From contig NC_087063.1 of NCBI RefSeq assembly GCF_963678635.1, positions 29,278,599 to 29,342,598 on the forward strand: a DNA stretch of 64,000 bases, written 5' to 3'. The position numbers and the translations under genes were made by a program. This DNA comes from Symsagittifera roscoffensis. Taxonomy: Eukaryota > Xenacoelomorpha > Acoela > Convolutidae. The notes beneath the pieces were generated by a model. That model did not search any database. It saw only the letters and a program-made list of their open reading frames with translations, and was not told the DNA's origin. Of this stretch, positions 36,571 to 47,647 are shown piece after piece (positions within the stretch are counted from its first letter, which is position 1; the number at the start of each line of letters is the position of its first letter).

Positions 36571-38384
36571 GTAAGTGAATGACTGCTAACATGTGTAACC
36601 GAAAAAAAAAACACTGATAATGGAAAAAAAAGTTAATTTATCATGAGCTTAGTACGCTTTTAATGAATATTTGTTCAGCAAAGCTTGCAATTCCAAAAAT
36701 TTAATTATACTCTCGACCTGTCCCGCGCAAAGGGTCTTATGTACAAAACGGCCCATAATCAAAATCTTTATATCTTTTAGCTAAAATAAATGCGGCAGAA
36801 TTTGATTGGCTATTATAAGCCAATCAAACTCAAGCAACATGGTCAGGCATGTCAATCAACTGTTCCAGCAGAAACAAAATATTAGCCGAACTAATTGAGA
36901 ATATGAATCTTAGTCAAATATTAAAAGTAATTTCATGTTTTTGTGAAGTAATACCTAAAGAAAAAAGTTCAGTAAAATGGTTTCAACGCGAAAAAATTTC
37001 AATCTTTTTGGTCATTTCGGCCAATAATTTATCTGCTTTAAATTTTAATTGAAATGCTGGACCATTTTGTGTGCATTTGATTGGCTAATAAACCAATCAG
37101 ATTCAAACATGTATTGACTTAAGATCAAGATGTAGAAATACTTATTTTGGGCCGTTTTGTGCATAAGACCCCGCGCAAATTATGTCGGAATTTAAAAAAA
37201 ATTGAATAACTGAAAATTGCGCGAACGGGTGTACTTGTAATCGGGAAGTAAAATTTTTCACGTGAACAAATTTTCTTAGAAATTAACCTTGCTATAAATG
37301 AAACCTCAGTGCCTTCCAAGCTCTTTCTATTTGGTGTAAAAAATAAGTGCGTATTTTGGGAGCATAAGGTCTGAGGTTGAATATTGGTCGGGGCGTATTT
37401 TGTTGATGTTTAGAGACATTGAATTTTTTTCTGAGAAAACCTGAGTTGCCGAACTATCGTTTGTATGCTTATTTTTTGTCGGCATATTTTCCCAAGCATT
37501 GATTTTGAGTACCTTATTTTAAGATGCAGGTAAATGATTTCCAAGATTTTGAATAGTTATTGTTCCGACTTTCGATACGAAAGTAACGGAATATTTGTGC
37601 TCGGGGTGGGTTTTTTTTTCTTCAGACAAATTTCTGAATTTCGACGAAGTTTTTTTAATATCATTCGAAAGATATTGTTGCCCTGAGCTCAAATTTGAAA
37701 AAATGTTTCACTTGTGATCATTTTTCGTAAAGTTACGGGGGTTTAAAGATTGCCATTTTGGCCATTTTGGGACAATTAACGCGCGATATATTTCGCGCTA
37801 TTAATGCGTAAGCGGAGATTTAATCCGTCTTAGAAATCGTTCCAAATTGGTTGAAAGAAGCTGATTCGCCATAATGATTTGTTACAGGAGCGAAATCTAT
37901 CCTTTTGTACTTTATATGGCGTGTGGGGGGATGATTTTCATTAAAAATTTCAAATTAAAAAAAAAATTCATTTTGTTTTATTTCATTGATTTTTTTAATG
38001 TTATTACGGCTCCATAAACCTTAAAAAGCAGTCGGAACATTCAGGGCTTCGCCCTGATACGAGCAGTCTTGTTGTTTTTATTATTGTTTGCTTGAAAAGT
38101 TGATCAGCTTAAATGGTTTCGGCGTATGTTGAACCGTTTAAGCTGCCTCATAATAGGTCGTTTAAAGGTCGCGATTTAATATTTTTGACATAATACCGCT
38201 GCATGGGAATTTGAAACAATTTAGAAAACCAAATCGTATTTTTTCTATCTGTAAGTTTTCGCGTGTTGTATCGATTCTGTGTTTCACTTGGGTTGAATTT
38301 GTCAGAAGAGCATTTTTTAAATTTCAAAAGTATCAGCAATCGTATTTAGCATTCTGAGGATAACACTGTTTGACACTGTTTAAG
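36571..38384 (+). other. Intron between exons H and I
   Basis: AT-rich, no coding signal. It contains the 512-bp dispersed repeat at 37,562-38,073. GGCTAATAAACCAATCA-like phrases at about 36.8 and 37.1 kb form an imperfect inverted pair (ATTGGCT/AGCCAAT type). Confidence 0.5.
37562..38073 (+). repeat. Dispersed repeat, about 512 bp, best-preserved copy
   Basis: Begins GTTCCGACTTTCGATACGAA, then GGAATATTTGTGCTCGGGG. It ends AGCAGTCGGAACATTCAGGG, a CAGGGCTTCGCCCTG hairpin and ATACGAGCAGTCTTGTTG. The outermost GTTCCGACT and inner AGTCGGAAC are inverted. A terminal hairpin close to the 3' end recalls Helitron-like ends, but no CTRR terminus is present, so I leave it unclassified. Confidence 0.6.
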
Positions 38385-38616
38385 GCTACTTGAGTGAAAA
38401 AATGGATCTTGGGCGGAAGGAGTGGGACAACGGGTGGGCGTTTCTACTGGACTTGCTCTCTCTAATCGTGCGACACTCGCCTGATCCCCTTCAACTGAAC
38501 ACTGACAATGACACGACAAGCAAAGAGGGCTCAGGACAGACTCTGGACTGCTGCCAGTACCTAGTGTCTCGAGAGGGGGGATTCCTCAATCTTCTGAACA
38601 ATTCTCGAATCTGGAA
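38385..38616 (+). CDS. Unidentified plus-strand gene, exon I
   Basis: 232 bases from a GTTTAAG acceptor to an AA/GTGAGT donor, entering phase 1 and leaving phase 2, as neighbours require. It encodes WDNGWAFLLDLLSLIVRHSP, a hydrophilic acidic loop and LDCCQYLVSREGGFLNLLNN. Leucine-rich helices like these suggest an alpha-helical repeat (ARM/HEAT-like) fold. That is an inference from pattern only. Confidence 0.82.
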
Positions 38617-39007
38617 GTGAGTCATGGTGCTTCGTTATGTGTTTGCGACATGGATGTTGGCATTGACACGTTTCAGATAATTACAATTTTCTACTAAGAG
38701 GAGGTTAAAATTGTGCCACCGAGCAGGAGATTTAGTTTTTTGAGTAGAGGGAAGGAGTTGAGTTTTTGTTTTTAGGTCGATCGAATGAAAATTTTTGAAA
38801 GGTTTTTACCTTTATTATTTTCGAATCACAGTGGAAGATATAATGGAATGCGTTGGGTTTGCTTTTGGGCATTGAGCATCATGGCAGATAATTTAGATTA
38901 TTAACATCAATATAATCTGGAAGTGCTCATATTAAAAATTGTATTAAGTGAATTGGAACCGATTTACTTCTCCGTTTGGCGAGTAATTCTGAATTGTGTA
39001 AATAAAG

Positions 39008-39237
39008 GTTCCTTATGACACGCTTCATCGACAGTTTGGAGAAACTAGCGAGTGAAAGTGTCCCAAGTGACAGAGACAGCAGGACCAGTCGCTCATTCCC
39101 CACTCCCAGTCCGGAAACTACCCCTGCCCCGCCAACTATCCCTGAGATTCATTCAATCCAAACTGGCCTGGCAGCTTTCACCGCCTCTGGACTTGGAATG
39201 GCTTCCGCTGTTCCACAGAGAGCTTCAACCGCTCCGC
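39008..39237 (+). CDS. Unidentified plus-strand gene, exon J (Ser/Pro/Thr-rich)
   Basis: Enters in phase 2 after AATAAAG and leaves in phase 1 at a C/GTAAGA donor. It encodes FLMTRFIDSLEKLASESVPS, then a long Ser-, Pro- and Thr-rich linker (PTPSPETTPAPPTIPE). A second frame is also open here, but only this frame fits the phases of exons I and K. Confidence 0.75.
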
Positions 39238-39839
39238 GTAAGAGATTTGAAATAAGTTAAGGAATTGTTTTTGTTCCGACCGCTCTCGAAGAGTAAGAAG
39301 TAACTATGGCTTAAATGGGATCGTGGAGGCTGTGGGTGTCACTCAATTTTGGGAACATCAGAGAAAACTCGTGAGTGAAAGTGTGATATCATATTAATGC
39401 CCTTTCAGTCATGATTCACATTAAAAAAAAAACAAATCTTAAAAAGTTGTCAGTGTCGCAGTGGCGTGCGCATGAATTAATTGACGCAGCGACATTCCAG
39501 ATTGACCATTTTTTCCGTATTTTTATGCCGTTTTTGAGCATTTTTGGATTATTTTATTTAAAAAAACTATTGCTTTTCACTGATAGATTTGTTCGAAAAT
39601 TTGCTGGCTACTTTTGAGTGGCATGCTGTTTTAATCAAATCTTTTTTGGTAAAGAAAGAATAAATTTCTCCGGTCAATCATTACAAAAATTTAGCAATTC
39701 ATCATTATTAGTAATTACTGAAATGAGACTCAGAGAGAATAGACAACAGGGCCATATGGCCCACAAACGCCTACCCTAGCTATGAATGCTTCTTTCACTA
39801 TCAGGAAAAGATTTTTTAAAATGTTTTTAGAATGTATTA

Positions 39840-40325
39840 AAAATTCGTAAATTCATCCATATCTCCTAAGCTCCGAGCATTTGGATGGTCAAGTATTGTC
39901 ATTCTAATCAGAATCCTAAATTATACTTTCGTAAGCAGGCAACCGCCGGTAAAAAAGAAAAAAATATATTAAAATTAGATTTTTTTTTACAAGTTTTTGA
40001 ATATTTTCATAGATCGTAAAATCGTCCATATCTCCTAAACTAAGAGTTTCTGTAAGGTCAAGTTTTAGTGTTAGAACTTCAACTCTAAAATAGACCCCGT
40101 TAGCATGCAACTACGGGTTCAATTAATTTTTCTACTTATAATTTGAAAATGTAACCGAATTAGATTTTGTAAAAGTTTTTGAAATTTTTCAAAAATCGTC
40201 CACATCTACTAAACTAAGCGTTTCTGGGAGGTCAAGTTTAGCGTTAGAACCTCAACCCTTAAATACATCCCCGTCAGCTTGCAATCACGGTTCAATAATT
40301 TTTTTCTACTTATAATTTGAATATG
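39840..40325 (+). repeat. Tandem repeat, three copies, period about 170
   Basis: CATATCTCCTAA or CACATCTACTAA followed by a GGTCAAGT phrase recurs at about 39,858, 40,027 and 40,201. Each unit ends near GCA(G/A/T)GCAAC(C/T) or a similar GCTTGCAATC and a long T-rich piece. Confidence 0.6.
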
Positions 40326-43300
40326 TAATCGATTAACTCTTCATTTTGCACTGAAAACACAGTTTTAATTGTATGATAAAATGTTACGAATTCTGTTTTT
40401 GAATATCTTTCAATATCCTCAGGGATCAGCTTTTGCGTTGACAGAAAATTGAAAAAAAGCTTGGTAGCACGATATCGAACGGAAAACCGATCGATTTTTT
40501 TTCTTACATATGGGTTCAAGATAATTTGAATCTATCTTGATCAAATGCGCATTTCTCTTGGTATCTAGGTTTGATCCGGTTTTTAAGAGACGTAGTTCAG
40601 AATTTTCGATAAGTCACGATCTTTTTTTTAGGAAGTCTTAAAATTTTTTCAGGATCAACTTTACTTTTTTGCGGTTTAACTTACGAATTTTTTTAAATTT
40701 CAGCTCATTTACTTTGTTAAAAAGAAGGTGAACTCCACTATCAAACAGCGAAACTGTAAACGTCTCGAAAAACGAAATTGGTTTTTCTGAAATTGGCTCA
40801 ATCTTGTCGAAAAAATGCCAATCTTAGTTTTTGTTAATGGCTTAAGAGCTTTGTAGACTATCAGGTCTTAGCGTTTTCAGGAAGTAGCTCGATTTTAGAT
40901 AGCTTTAATTGCTATCAGATCAGAAAATAATTATAAAAAGAACAAAGACAAAAAATTTTGAGTTTATGCTTGTAAAGTGTCAAGCTTTGTTGCTCTTTGT
41001 TGTTTTTTAATGTTTATTGTTTTCGAGTCGTTCTTATTGTTTTTTTGTTTACTTTGGAGCAGTGCAAATATAATTTATGTTTTTAGTTGTATATCCAGCC
41101 AACTTTTCTGTAAGTATAGAAAAAAACGGAATTAGAAGTCTGTTTTTTTTGGGCTGCATATCTTCTGATTACTTTAAGATTCAAGACGATAGTTTTTGAA
41201 GTCTCGCAAATTTGTTCAAAAAATCCAAAAGTTTCGCTGTACATTCTCTGCTCTCAAAAAATCCATTTTCAAAAGTAAGGTTGGATCAGGGTATTTGTCA
41301 CAGTTTCATGTAAGGAAACTAATTAACTTTAACTCACGTATGAATTTAAGTAACGTAATTGATTTTGGTTTCGTTTAACAAAATCTTGATAAAAATTATC
41401 TCATTCTGTTTTAATTACGATATTAAAAAATTTCTATCAGAAAAACTAAAATATTTCGACTAAGATAGGAACTTGAGCCTTCTTAATCTTTTGAATAGGT
41501 GAAAAACCCTCTTGATCTTTTCTAGTAGCGTCTTAGAAAGAAGTAAAGAAAAAAACGTTCCAGTTTCTCACAAAAACTTGAACTTGAAAAAATCGACACT
41601 CACAAGATTTGGTCTTTCGTATTTTCGATATAGGTGCATACCCCCCTTTCTTGGCACGTTAAAATAGCTAATGATTCTTCCAATTGCGAATTTTTCTGAG
41701 TTATTTAAAATTTTCTAAATACTCATGAATCTTGCGTTTTCTCGAAGACATTACAATTTAAAGGGTCAAATTTTCTATAAAATTTTCTAACTATTTCTAA
41801 CGCTTTTGTTTCCAAGCCCTAAGTCAGTTAATGAAGACATCCGAGCGCAACTTAATGACTGATCGTCCTCAAAATTTTTTAATATAGTAGACATAGTTAT
41901 TTTTAGGAGACCTTAGACGTACAATTTATGAGAAGCCATATTGTTGCTTTGCTGGAACTCAATCGATATGGTAGCAGGTTTTCTCCCAAAGAACATCATT
42001 TTATCAGCTTCTTTTGAAACAAAAAATAGAATTCTAGATTAAATAGAAATTTATATTTATGATCTAATGAAGTTTTGCCTGAGATCTTTAAATAGTAGAA
42101 ACCCGAATGAATATCTACATTCTTTGTTTTCCTTAAAAACATTGGCTTATAAAAAAGGAATTGGGGTAAATTAACCTATTCACCCCCTTTCTGCAAAAAT
42201 AAAACTAAGTTGTACTCAATAACTAATGGGGCTTCAAGGTTGCTTCATTTCTTGAAAGGAAATAATTTTCGGCCTATTAATATAGGCAAAATGACAAAAA
42301 ATGAGGAAATTCTTATTGTACTCAAATCTAGAGACAATTACGGTAATAGTGAGTTAGTACATAGCGTATTTAATTGATCTGATTATCCCCCTAAAAATTG
42401 GTGCTTGACCTTGATGCTATCAGAAACCCATCTGAGGCTCTGATTCAACCCCAAAAGTTTGAACTTCCAGAAATTGCTGGTTTTCGAGAAAACGCCATTT
42501 TTGTAAAAAGAAAATGTTTTCAATTGTATTAAGTATTACTTTAAAAAAATAAGAAATAGAGTTTTTTTATTTTCAAAAACCGGTGCTTGATCTGGATGCT
42601 ACCAGAGACCCATCTGAGGCTCTGGTTCTTACTTATCCAAAAGTAAGACCTTTCAGATGTTGCTAGTATGCAGTTTTCCAAATACTTACAAAAATACTTG
42701 CTGCTTAAATAACTATTTAATTTACAACTGTTCTATGTCTCAGGCACTATACACTGGGTAGACATTTAGTGGGCATCTAATTTGCCCTTAGTTTATCCTC
42801 TTCAGGTAATAAGTACGTTTACCAAAACTTAATTGCTAAATTTGTTTGATTTTTTTTGTAAATGTATTTGTATGTCTGAAGAAATATGTTCTTTCTTTCC
42901 TAATTATATTTTTAAAAAGATTGTTTATAAAACAAGGCTGAAAACACGGTAAACAAGGCGGCTAAAAAGACTGTAAACAAGTAAGTCATGTTCAATAATT
43001 GGCTCAACGTACTAGTTGTAATATTTTAATGAGCCATTTCGGTGCAAAATGTTTCATTTTCAAAAAATACCACAATCCCTTCCTTGCTTATATATAGCTA
43101 AATCAATATGATGCTTTGAAATTAGTTTACCGTGAACAAAAACGCTTAAATACATGAGTTTTTTTTTCGCGGAATTAAGTTTTCATCAATAGCAACATGA
43201 GGATTGGAAATTTTGTTTTTACATTATTACATCAGATTTGTAGTTGAAATTAATTAATGTTTCTTTTTCAGTTTTTAATAATTAAACCAACAAAGATGCT

Positions 43301-44633
43301 TAGGAATATCGAAACGGAAATCATTGGCCTACGCTCCCAGTTATTAGCTATCTGTCTTTCGCAAACAGAAGTATCTCCAATATTGCAGAATGACTAGGCA
43401 TAACATTTAAATTTAGCTAGAAAAGAAGCGCGTCTCAAACTGAGTCCTACGGGACACCCAGATGTTTAAGTAACCACTCAGGTAAAAACCTTTTTGACAT
43501 GAACACGTTGTTTTTGTCCTTTAAGATTTTTGGCATAGTCCCCTGATGCCGTACAGCTCTGATTTATCAAGAATTATTTGTGATATAGAGTATCGTAAGG
43601 TTTTTAGCTAGATCTAATAAAACGTACATCTTAATCTTCTTTGACGTAGTTTCTTTTTTCATGTAGTTTCTAATAATTACTTCGACATAGTTCAAATTAT
43701 TTGCAATAAAGCAGATTAAGTTTTCGAAAAGTTTTTTTGATACGATTTTAAAATACTTCGTTGCAGCTAAGTAAAAGATTTATTGAGCAGGAGTTGTGTA
43801 GATAACTCACTGACTCATTAGGTTAACTCATTAAAATGAATCGCTAGCAAGTTCTATTTGCCACTTCTTGTTTGCCGGTTCTTTAGTCTGAAAAGCAGTT
43901 TTTAATTAGTACTCTTCATTCTTAAAACCTTACAATTAAGTCATTTTTCTCGTATTTGGTTGCTTTTTATCAAAAACTTGTCAATATTTAAAGATTCTTG
44001 AAATAAAAACAGTCTGAATGCGGTATATTTTCTTCTCTGTCTTAAGAGCAAAGAGGTAGGTTCGTGTATCGAAAATTAATATTTTACAACGCTAAAAAAC
44101 AGTGATTTTAAAAGACCTTACTACTGCTAAATAGATATATTCTGTTTTTATACCTGCTGTATTCTTGGTTGTTAAAGTTCAAATGAACATACTAAATTGT
44201 CAAATATTGTGCCGAAAGAAAGATTTTCAAAGTCAAATTTTTCAGTTGCCTTGCTTTTATAAATTTAGTTTCTACAAATTTTAGATTTTCTTTGTCTAAT
44301 TTTGAGAGAATAAAGTGAGCGAGCAGGCGTATAATTGGCTTTTAATAGAAGAAGGATGAACCTATTCAAGCCCTGAAAGTTAAATTCTCTATTGTCAAAT
44401 TATTTTTTGAAGTTTTTAGCGCAGTTTTGGTATTTTTTCAACTGTGTTTTTTTTACGGTTTCTTGTTTTTCTTGTCATTATTCGACCAAATCTTTTGTCT
44501 ATCTGGCCAATTTTACAAAGATTGCCGAATATGCTTAAATTTCAGGTTTTTTTCCTAAATCTTTTTTTATCAAACCACGCTAAAAAACGACATTAAATTG
44601 GAAAAAAAATGTAGTTTTATCAAGAATATGGTC

Positions 44634-44756
44634 GGAACATTCTGTGCTACTCGCACAACAACCGGCTGTCCTTGTTATTTTTTGAATTTTTTTTACTTGA
44701 ATCATATGTATTCAGAACATTCTGTGCTGCTGTTGCAATAACAGGCTATCCTTGTT
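44634..44756 (+). repeat. Two degenerate dispersed-repeat ends abutting exon K
   Basis: GGTCGGAACATTCTGTGCTA with ACAACCGGCTGTCCTTGTT and, 78 bases on, TCAGAACATTCTGTGCTGCT with ACAGGCTATCCTTGTT are two head-to-tail relatives of the repeat end at 38,028. The second one ends about six bases before the splice acceptor of exon K. Confidence 0.5.
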
Positions 44757-44762
44757 TTCAAG

Positions 44763-44946
44763 TGTCTTCGGTCTCCAGCACAACTCCAGCACAACTGAGA
44801 GAAGAGATGAAGTTGTTCAGGTGTTCTAGTATCCTTTGGCCCTGGATCAAGCAATCACTCAGTCTCCACGTGATCAAAGAGAACAGCAGAGGTGCTCATG
44901 GTAACAGCCACAAGATCTTCAAGACATCGCCTGAAGCACTGAAAGG
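44763..44946 (+). CDS. Unidentified plus-strand gene, exon K
   Basis: 184 bases between a TTGTTTTCAAG acceptor and a GG/GTATGT donor, phase 1 in and phase 2 out. It encodes TTPAQLREEMKLFRCSSILW, then PWIKQSLSLHVIKEN and a basic HGNSHKIFKTSPEALK. Helical pattern. Confidence 0.8.
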
Positions 44947-45541
44947 GTATGTCATGAACATTTTATGAAAGTCTTCTGAATTTAAGTTGATCTGCACTTA
45001 TAAATGTTTTCGTTGCATGATTTTCGCCATTATATAGCCAACAACAGACTAAGCTGGGCTAATTTGGCAAGTGATCTGAGCGCTTATTGCGAAATGCACT
45101 CTTGAGCGTTTATTACGAAAAAAGTGCCTAAATAAACAATGATGATCTGGATTCCATCGGCATTGTCGCTTGATCCCACAAATTTTGCACCGGTTTCGAA
45201 AATGCTCTGAAGTCAAAACCATAATGGAATCTAGACATAGTTATACTTTAGGCGTGAAAACCAGGCAACTATTTATGGCTTATTCCATGGCAATTAAAAG
45301 AACTTGACGGTATTTTGTGCCGACATCATTAGTTATTGGATTCCTTGAACAAGTGCCTGTAAAACATTGAAATCATTTGTTGCTGAATTTAGAAGCGGGC
45401 TGGAACAATTTTGTGCTCAGTTATAAAGCCGCGCTTGGCGGCGAAGACAAATAACCGAGAAAAGCATGAAGTTGCTAAGCAGAGGCAAAACAGTTGGACA
45501 GTGAAACCGTAGAATTAAATTGTGTTAATTATTCGTTTCAG

Positions 45542-45694
45542 GAGTGACGAATTCTGTCAGTTGAGTGCTCGTCTGATCAGTCTCCTCGAAGGGGGTCACA
45601 AGGGGGGCACTTTCATCCGCCTTTCGGGAGAGGAGGAAGCACTATGCATGGCACAGTTCTACACACATGCATTCATTGCTTTCCCACATTTCCA
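45542..45694 (+). CDS. Unidentified plus-strand gene, exon L
   Basis: 153 bases between TTCGTTTCAG and a CA/GTAAGA donor, phase 2 in and out. It encodes SDEFCQLSARLISLLEGGHK, GGTFIRLSGEEEALCMAQFY and HAFIAFPHF. The composition is well balanced and codon-like. Confidence 0.82.
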
Positions 45695-46172
45695 GTAAGA
45701 GTCAAGTACAATGGTGTAAGCAGGATTTTTTGACGTGAGGCGATTTTTAAAAGATTTTTTTTTCTGGTGAGACATCATTTTTTTTTAGTTCTAATAAAAT
45801 ACATAGAAGTTGTTATTTGCAGTTTCTACACAGCGAAGTTTTTTTAACGACGAATCGTTGACTGGTGGCACGTATTGTACATTGGTTAGAAATGAGAGCG
45901 ACACGGCCAAAAATAGAAAATAGAACAGTAACAAGAAGGAATTCCTTACTGAAAAACATAGCAAAACCAGAATTTCGGGACGGACGAATTTTGCTCATAA
46001 ATTTCAAAATACTTCGATTAAAATTACGACCCTAGCCTAAATGCTAAGAAAAAATAAAATTGGCTTCATTTAGTTAAGTATTTTGTTTGCTCTATTTTGC
46101 TTCATCTTTTTCGCGGTAATATTTACTATTAACGTTTAACTGAATTACTACTTATTAATTTTTGTTGTGCAG

Positions 46173-46261
46173 TGGTGGTCTGAGGATGATTCGGAGACTG
46201 AATCTGCAGATGAGTCATCTCTCCCTCTGCTATACATCGGCCGAACATCTCCGACAACCCA
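46173..46261 (+). CDS. Unidentified plus-strand gene, exon M
   Basis: 89 bases after TTGTTGTGCAG. In phase with L it encodes GGLRMIRRLNLQMSHLSLCY and a TSAEHLRQP end. It then either splices at a weak A/GTTAGT donor into exon N in phase or, without splicing, reaches a TAG five bases later. Splicing is favoured because exon N joins in phase. Confidence 0.7.
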
Positions 46262-46311
46262 GTTAGTCATTTATTTTTGTCTCACATTTCCTCCTGGTCG
46301 TGCGATTCCAA

Positions 46312-46369
46312 AACTTTATTGCAAATGTTGAAGATCCTTAAAACTTTATTGCAAATGTTGAAGATCCTA
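46312..46369 (+). repeat. 29-bp head-to-tail duplication
   Basis: AAACTTTATTGCAAATGTTG with AAGATCCT occurs twice in direct succession, a simple local duplication. Confidence 0.7.
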
Positions 46370-46580
46370 CAGAGCATAATATTTAATAGAGCAGCAGATA
46401 GAGCAGAATTTTATTGATACGTCCGAATTCATCAATTTTTCTCTAAAATTTTTTTTTCAAATTTCAAAATCATGAAATGAATGCTGTAATTCTATTTCGC
46501 AGAAATACCAAATGCGTATCTCTGCTCTATTCCAATAAATTTTCAACAAAAACTGCTGAATCTCTCAGAAATACTAAAAA

Positions 46581-46585
46581 TGCAT
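46581..46585 (+). repeat. Target-site duplication TGCAT (left)
   Basis: Five bases TGCAT directly before the 5' LTR, matching 56,643-56,647 after the 3' LTR. Confidence 0.9.
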
Positions 46586-47008
46586 TGTGACATCACTACA
46601 TGACGTCATGCATTCTTATGCTATATTAGATTACATAATTAACCTTGTTAATGAAATGAAGTTCATACATTTATATTTATTTAACTATGTAAATATTGAT
46701 GGTAATTAATACCAATCAGAGGAGATTTATACCGAGCTACTAATCAATTGGGTAGACTTGAAGAGAATAAAATATTAGAATCATGCTCTAACTTGCGCCG
46801 ATCGACTAGCGATATTCCAGAAGTTAAGAACCGAATCCTGCGTCCTTAAAAGCAAGATAAGTCTTAACCGCTCGAGACATATAAATTATGGAAACAATCA
46901 ATAACAATTGATAGCCAGTAGCGCTAATTAATATTCGAACAGCTTACAACATTATCAATAAACGACGATATAGCTGTCCACAGCCATCCGAAGGGACACT
47001 ATATCACA
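46586..47008 (+). repeat. 5' LTR
   Basis: TGTGACATCACTACATGACG to CACTATATCACA, 423 bp. Differs from the 3' LTR at 46,675, 46,762, 46,806 and 46,835 only. It contains a TGACGTCA palindrome near the start, typical of a CREB/ATF-like site, and AATAAA at 46,766 and 46,957. Confidence 0.95.
46600..46607 (+). promoter_or_regulatory. TGACGTCA site in U3 of the LTR
   Basis: The perfect 8-base palindrome TGACGTCA is the consensus binding site of CREB/ATF-type bZIP factors. It sits 15 bases into each LTR. Regulatory use is an inference. Confidence 0.4.
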
Positions 47009-47026
47009 TGGTGACTGTCGCGGAAG
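47009..47026 (+). other. Primer-binding site candidate
   Basis: TGGTGACTGTCGCGGAAG starts directly after the LTR with TGG, complementary to the CCA end of a tRNA. I could not assign the tRNA. Confidence 0.55.
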
Positions 47027-47647
47027 ATTCTACTTCTGGATTCACCAAAAGTCATCGGCAATTGCAATCTTCATCACACGAGCGGACAACGACAACCGGA
47101 CTTTGCTGAAACAGAACAGGGCAACACAACCCGTTTCACCCAGCAACGCTCAGATGTGGAAAGCAAAGCAACATTCAGCGAACAACTGAGACAGACAGGG
47201 AGAAAAAGAAGACAGCCTCAACTTCTCAACATCTCCGGGCTGAAAGTTTCTCCAATCTACAAAAGCAGATGTGGATTGTGACCTACAACATCACTACTTC
47301 CTGTTCCAGTCAGAAGGCAGGGCAGCTGAGCTACTGACAAGGCAGACAAAGAAAGCAAATCTACAGGTTTTTCAACAATCAACAAAACAGTTAGTTAAAA
47401 ACAAACTCAAAACTCAAACCTGCAGTAAATTGATATAATTGTCATTAAGTTTCCCCACCATAGAAGTGAAGTAACGGAACCTTTAGCACAACCATATAAT
47501 TGCATCAATAAACCTGATCAGTGATACTGCTAGCCTTCTTTAACAGCTAATTTATATAACAAACTCCCTAGTGTTCCCCCTAAATTGAATAAGTGCTGTA
47601 TCTTATCATCAACTGTATCACCCTGATATTCATTCGATTGTAATACG

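Larger units (their letters stand above)
39238..44762 (+). other. Long intron between exons J and K
   Basis: 5.5 kb of AT-rich sequence with no exon. It holds a three-copy tandem repeat at 39.84-40.32 kb, a duplicated 60-base phrase at 42.40 and 42.58 kb (GGTGCTTGA(C/T)CT-GATGCTA, CCCATCTGAGGCTCTG), and two degenerate repeat ends just before exon K. Confidence 0.6.

Noticed and set aside
39052-39255. Alternative frame of exon J (LPLPRQLSLRFIQSKLAWQL...)
   Set aside because: Attractive hydrophobic pattern, but only the Ser/Pro-rich frame matches the phases of exons I and K.
47009-47026. Assigning the primer tRNA
   Set aside because: The 18 bases after the LTR start with TGG but did not match a tRNA 3' end I could recall with confidence.
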